The translations under genes were made by a program, and so were the position numbers. DNA of 7,981 nt, taken from the NCBI RefSeq assembly GCF_000719555.1, contig NZ_JOGX01000120.1, positions 1-7,981 of the forward strand, read 5' to 3'. The DNA comes from Streptomyces sp. NRRL F-5727 (GTDB lineage Bacteria > Actinomycetota > Actinomycetes > Streptomycetales > Streptomycetaceae). Under the pieces are notes generated by a model that searched no databases, was not told where the DNA came from, and saw only the letters and a list, made by a program, of their open reading frames with translations. Within the stretch, counting starts at the first letter, position 1. Each line of letters starts with the position of its first letter. Shown piece after piece: positions 6,411 to 7,981 of the stretch.

Positions 6411-7949
6411 ATGCCGAGCAGCGGCCGTCACGTCACCATGCTCACCGAAGGCACCTACCCGCACGTCCACGGCGGCGTCAGCACCTGGTGCGACCAGCTC
6501 GTCCGGGGCATGCCCGAGGTCACCTTCGACATCCTCGCCCTCACCGGCAGCGGCCGCGAACCCGTCACCTGGGAGCTGCCGCCCAACATCGCCCGGCACA
6601 CCGCGTTCCCCCTCTGGGGCCACCCGCGGGGACCGGCCGCGCCCAGCCGGGCGCGCCGGCCCCCGCGGGGGCGCGAACGCCGCCGCTTCCTCGCCACGTA
6701 CGAGCACTTCCTGCTCGCCCTCCTCGACCCGGACGCCGGCCACGACCTCGCCGGCAGCCTCTACGAGCTGGCCGCGCTCGCCCGCGACGGCCGGCTCACC
6801 CCGGCCCTCCGCTCCGAGCAGGCCCTCCGCACCCTCATGTGGATCTGGACCATGCCGCACCTGCCGACGCGTGCGGCCGGGCCCACCGTCCACGACGCCC
6901 TCACCGCCACCGACCTGCTCGAACACGCCCTGCGGCCGCTCGGCGCCCGGATAGCCGACGGCAGCGTGGCGCACGCCGTCTCCAGCGGCCTCGCCACCCT
7001 GCCCGCGCTCGCCGCGCAGCACTTCGAAGGGGTGCCCTTCCTGCTCACCGAACACGGCATCTACCTCCGCGAGCGCTACCTCGGCTACCGCACCGAGGCC
7101 CAGCGCTGGCCCGTCAAGGCCCTCATGCTCGGCTTCTACCGCGAGCTCAACTCCCTCGGCTACCGCCAGGCCGACCTCATCACCCCCTGCAACCAGTACA
7201 ACCGGCGCTGGGAGGAGCGCGGCGGCGCCCCCGCCGACCGCATCCGCACCGTCTACAACGGCGTCGACCCCGCCCTCTTCCCCGAGGCCGGCCCCGAACC
7301 GGAGACCCCGACGCTCAGCTGGTGCGGCCGGGTCGACCCGATCAAGGACCTGGAGACCCTCATCAGGGCGTACGCGATCTCCCGCGCCGAACTCCCCGAG
7401 CTGAGGCTCCGTCTCTTCGGCCCGGTCCCGGCCGGGAACGAGGACTACCGCACCCGCCTGGAGAAGCTCGCCGCCGAACTCGGCGTCGCCGACGGCGTCT
7501 CCTTCGAGGGCCGCGTCTCCGACGTCCCCTCCGCCTACGCGGCCGGCAGCGTCGTGATGCTCTCCTCCATCAGCGAGGGCTTCCCCTTCTCCCTCATCGA
7601 GGCCATGTCCTGCGGCCGGGCCACCGTCTCCACCGACGTCGGAGGGGTACGGGAGGCGGTCGGCGACACCGGGATCGTCGTCCCGCCCCGCGAACCGGCC
7701 GTCATGGCCGCCGCCGTCTCCGCCCTCCTCCGCGACGGCGCCCGCCGCGCCGAACTCGGCCGGCGGGCCCGGCAGCGGGTGATCGACGAGTTCACCCTGC
7801 ACCGCTCGGTCGACGGCTTCCGCCGCATCTACCGCGAACTCGCCGCGCCCCGCACGTCCGGGCCGACGCCCGCCCCGACGCCGCTGCGCGTCAGCATCCC
7901 GGCCCCGCGCCGTTCCGCGCCCCGCGTCCCGGAAGGCACCCCGGCATGA
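6411..7949 (+). CDS. pelF: PelF-type GT4 glycosyltransferase
   Basis: Cytoplasmic glycosyltransferase of 512 residues, close to the family length of about 500. In Pel systems PelF polymerises the GalNAc-rich chain from UDP-sugars with membrane partner PelG. The N-terminal half is of the DUF3492 type, with the PelF signature TEGTYPHVHGGVSTWCDQL (12-30) and TEHGIYLRER (213-222). The C-terminal half is a GT-B nucleotide-sugar domain with YNGVDP (282-287), CGRVDPIKD (305-313) and the retaining-GT4 E-x7-E motif (E389, E397). There is no signal peptide or membrane segment. Oddities are a basic Arg/Pro insert (about 71-92) and a Pro-rich tail after residue 480. The start is the ATG at 6411, 26 bp after the deacetylase stop. 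The next gene begins in its stop codon, so the three are probably co-transcribed. The family call is strong. The actual donor sugar is not readable from sequence and might be UDP-GlcNAc or UDP-GalNAc. Confidence 0.9.
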   Translation: MPSSGRHVTMLTEGTYPHVHGGVSTWCDQLVRGMPEVTFDILALTGSGREPVTWELPPNIARHTAFPLWGHPRGPAAPSRARRPPRGRERRRFLATYEHFLLALLDPDAGHDLAGSLYELAALARDGRLTPALRSEQALRTLMWIWTMPHLPTRAAGPTVHDALTATDLLEHALRPLGARIADGSVAHAVSSGLATLPALAAQHFEGVPFLLTEHGIYLRERYLGYRTEAQRWPVKALMLGFYRELNSLGYRQADLITPCNQYNRRWEERGGAPADRIRTVYNGVDPALFPEAGPEPETPTLSWCGRVDPIKDLETLIRAYAISRAELPELRLRLFGPVPAGNEDYRTRLEKLAAELGVADGVSFEGRVSDVPSAYAAGSVVMLSSISEGFPFSLIEAMSCGRATVSTDVGGVREAVGDTGIVVPPREPAVMAAAVSALLRDGARRAELGRRARQRVIDEFTLHRSVDGFRRIYRELAAPRTSGPTPAPTPLRVSIPAPRRSAPRVPEGTPA

Positions 7950-7981
7950 GCGGCTCCCTCTGGCTGAAGCCCCCCACCACC
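7946..7981 (+). CDS. Start of a third, translationally coupled gene (partial)
   Basis: An ATG at 7946 overlaps the pelF stop as ATGA. It is preceded by the purine run GGAAGG (7931-7936), with 9 nt between. Only 12 codons are visible (MSGSLWLKPPTT). I do not recognise it. The overlap implies translational coupling and so a shared pathway with pelF. Plausible products by context are a PelG-type membrane transporter, another Pel or sugar-precursor enzyme, or a membrane accessory protein. The visible residues do not favour any of them. Confidence 0.7.
   Translation, partial: MSGSLWLKPPTT

Noticed and set aside
6306..7802. A 498-codon minus-strand frame opposite pelF
   Set aside because: It is antisense to a well-recognised glycosyltransferase. 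Its product is Gly/Ala/Val-rich and lacks domains.

Overview
The window is about 8 kb of very GC-rich DNA. Third codon positions are almost all G or C, GTG starts are used, and the protein types match a Streptomyces or close actinomycete chromosome. I assign this by gene recognition and codon style, not by a database search.

Left part (1-4002, minus strand) is core metabolism. Read in the direction of transcription, it holds pepA (M17 leucyl aminopeptidase, 4002-2494), a strong hairpin terminator (2483-2452), a promoter-bearing gap, lpdA (dihydrolipoamide dehydrogenase, E3, 2213-825), and after 62 bp sucB (lipoyl-bearing E2 acyltransferase, from 762 to beyond the left edge). The lpdA and sucB products supply E3 and E2 of the 2-oxo-acid dehydrogenase complexes. 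The visible E2 has two nearly identical lipoyl domains joined by Ala/Pro-rich linkers.

A 294-bp divergent gap (4003-4296) carries the pepA start region and the leader of a plus-strand operon. Just before the first gene of that operon, the Shine-Dalgarno run can pair with an upstream C-run, and a competing hairpin could release it.

Right part (4297 to the right edge, plus strand) looks like an exopolysaccharide operon. The first gene encodes a 695-residue exported protein with a metal-dependent polysaccharide deacetylase signature. It resembles the fungal galactosaminogalactan deacetylase Agd3 (family CE18) and the deacetylase part of PelA. The second encodes a PelF-type GT4 glycosyltransferase of 512 residues. 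A third gene starts inside the pelF stop codon (ATGA) and leaves the window after 12 codons. The pairing of an intracellular PelF polymerase with an Agd3-like exported deacetylase suggests a partially de-N-acetylated galactosaminan (Pel-like or GAG-like) secreted by a filamentous actinomycete. This is the most notable feature of the window. The synthase membrane partner (PelG) and a matrix glycosidase would be expected to the right, outside this window.
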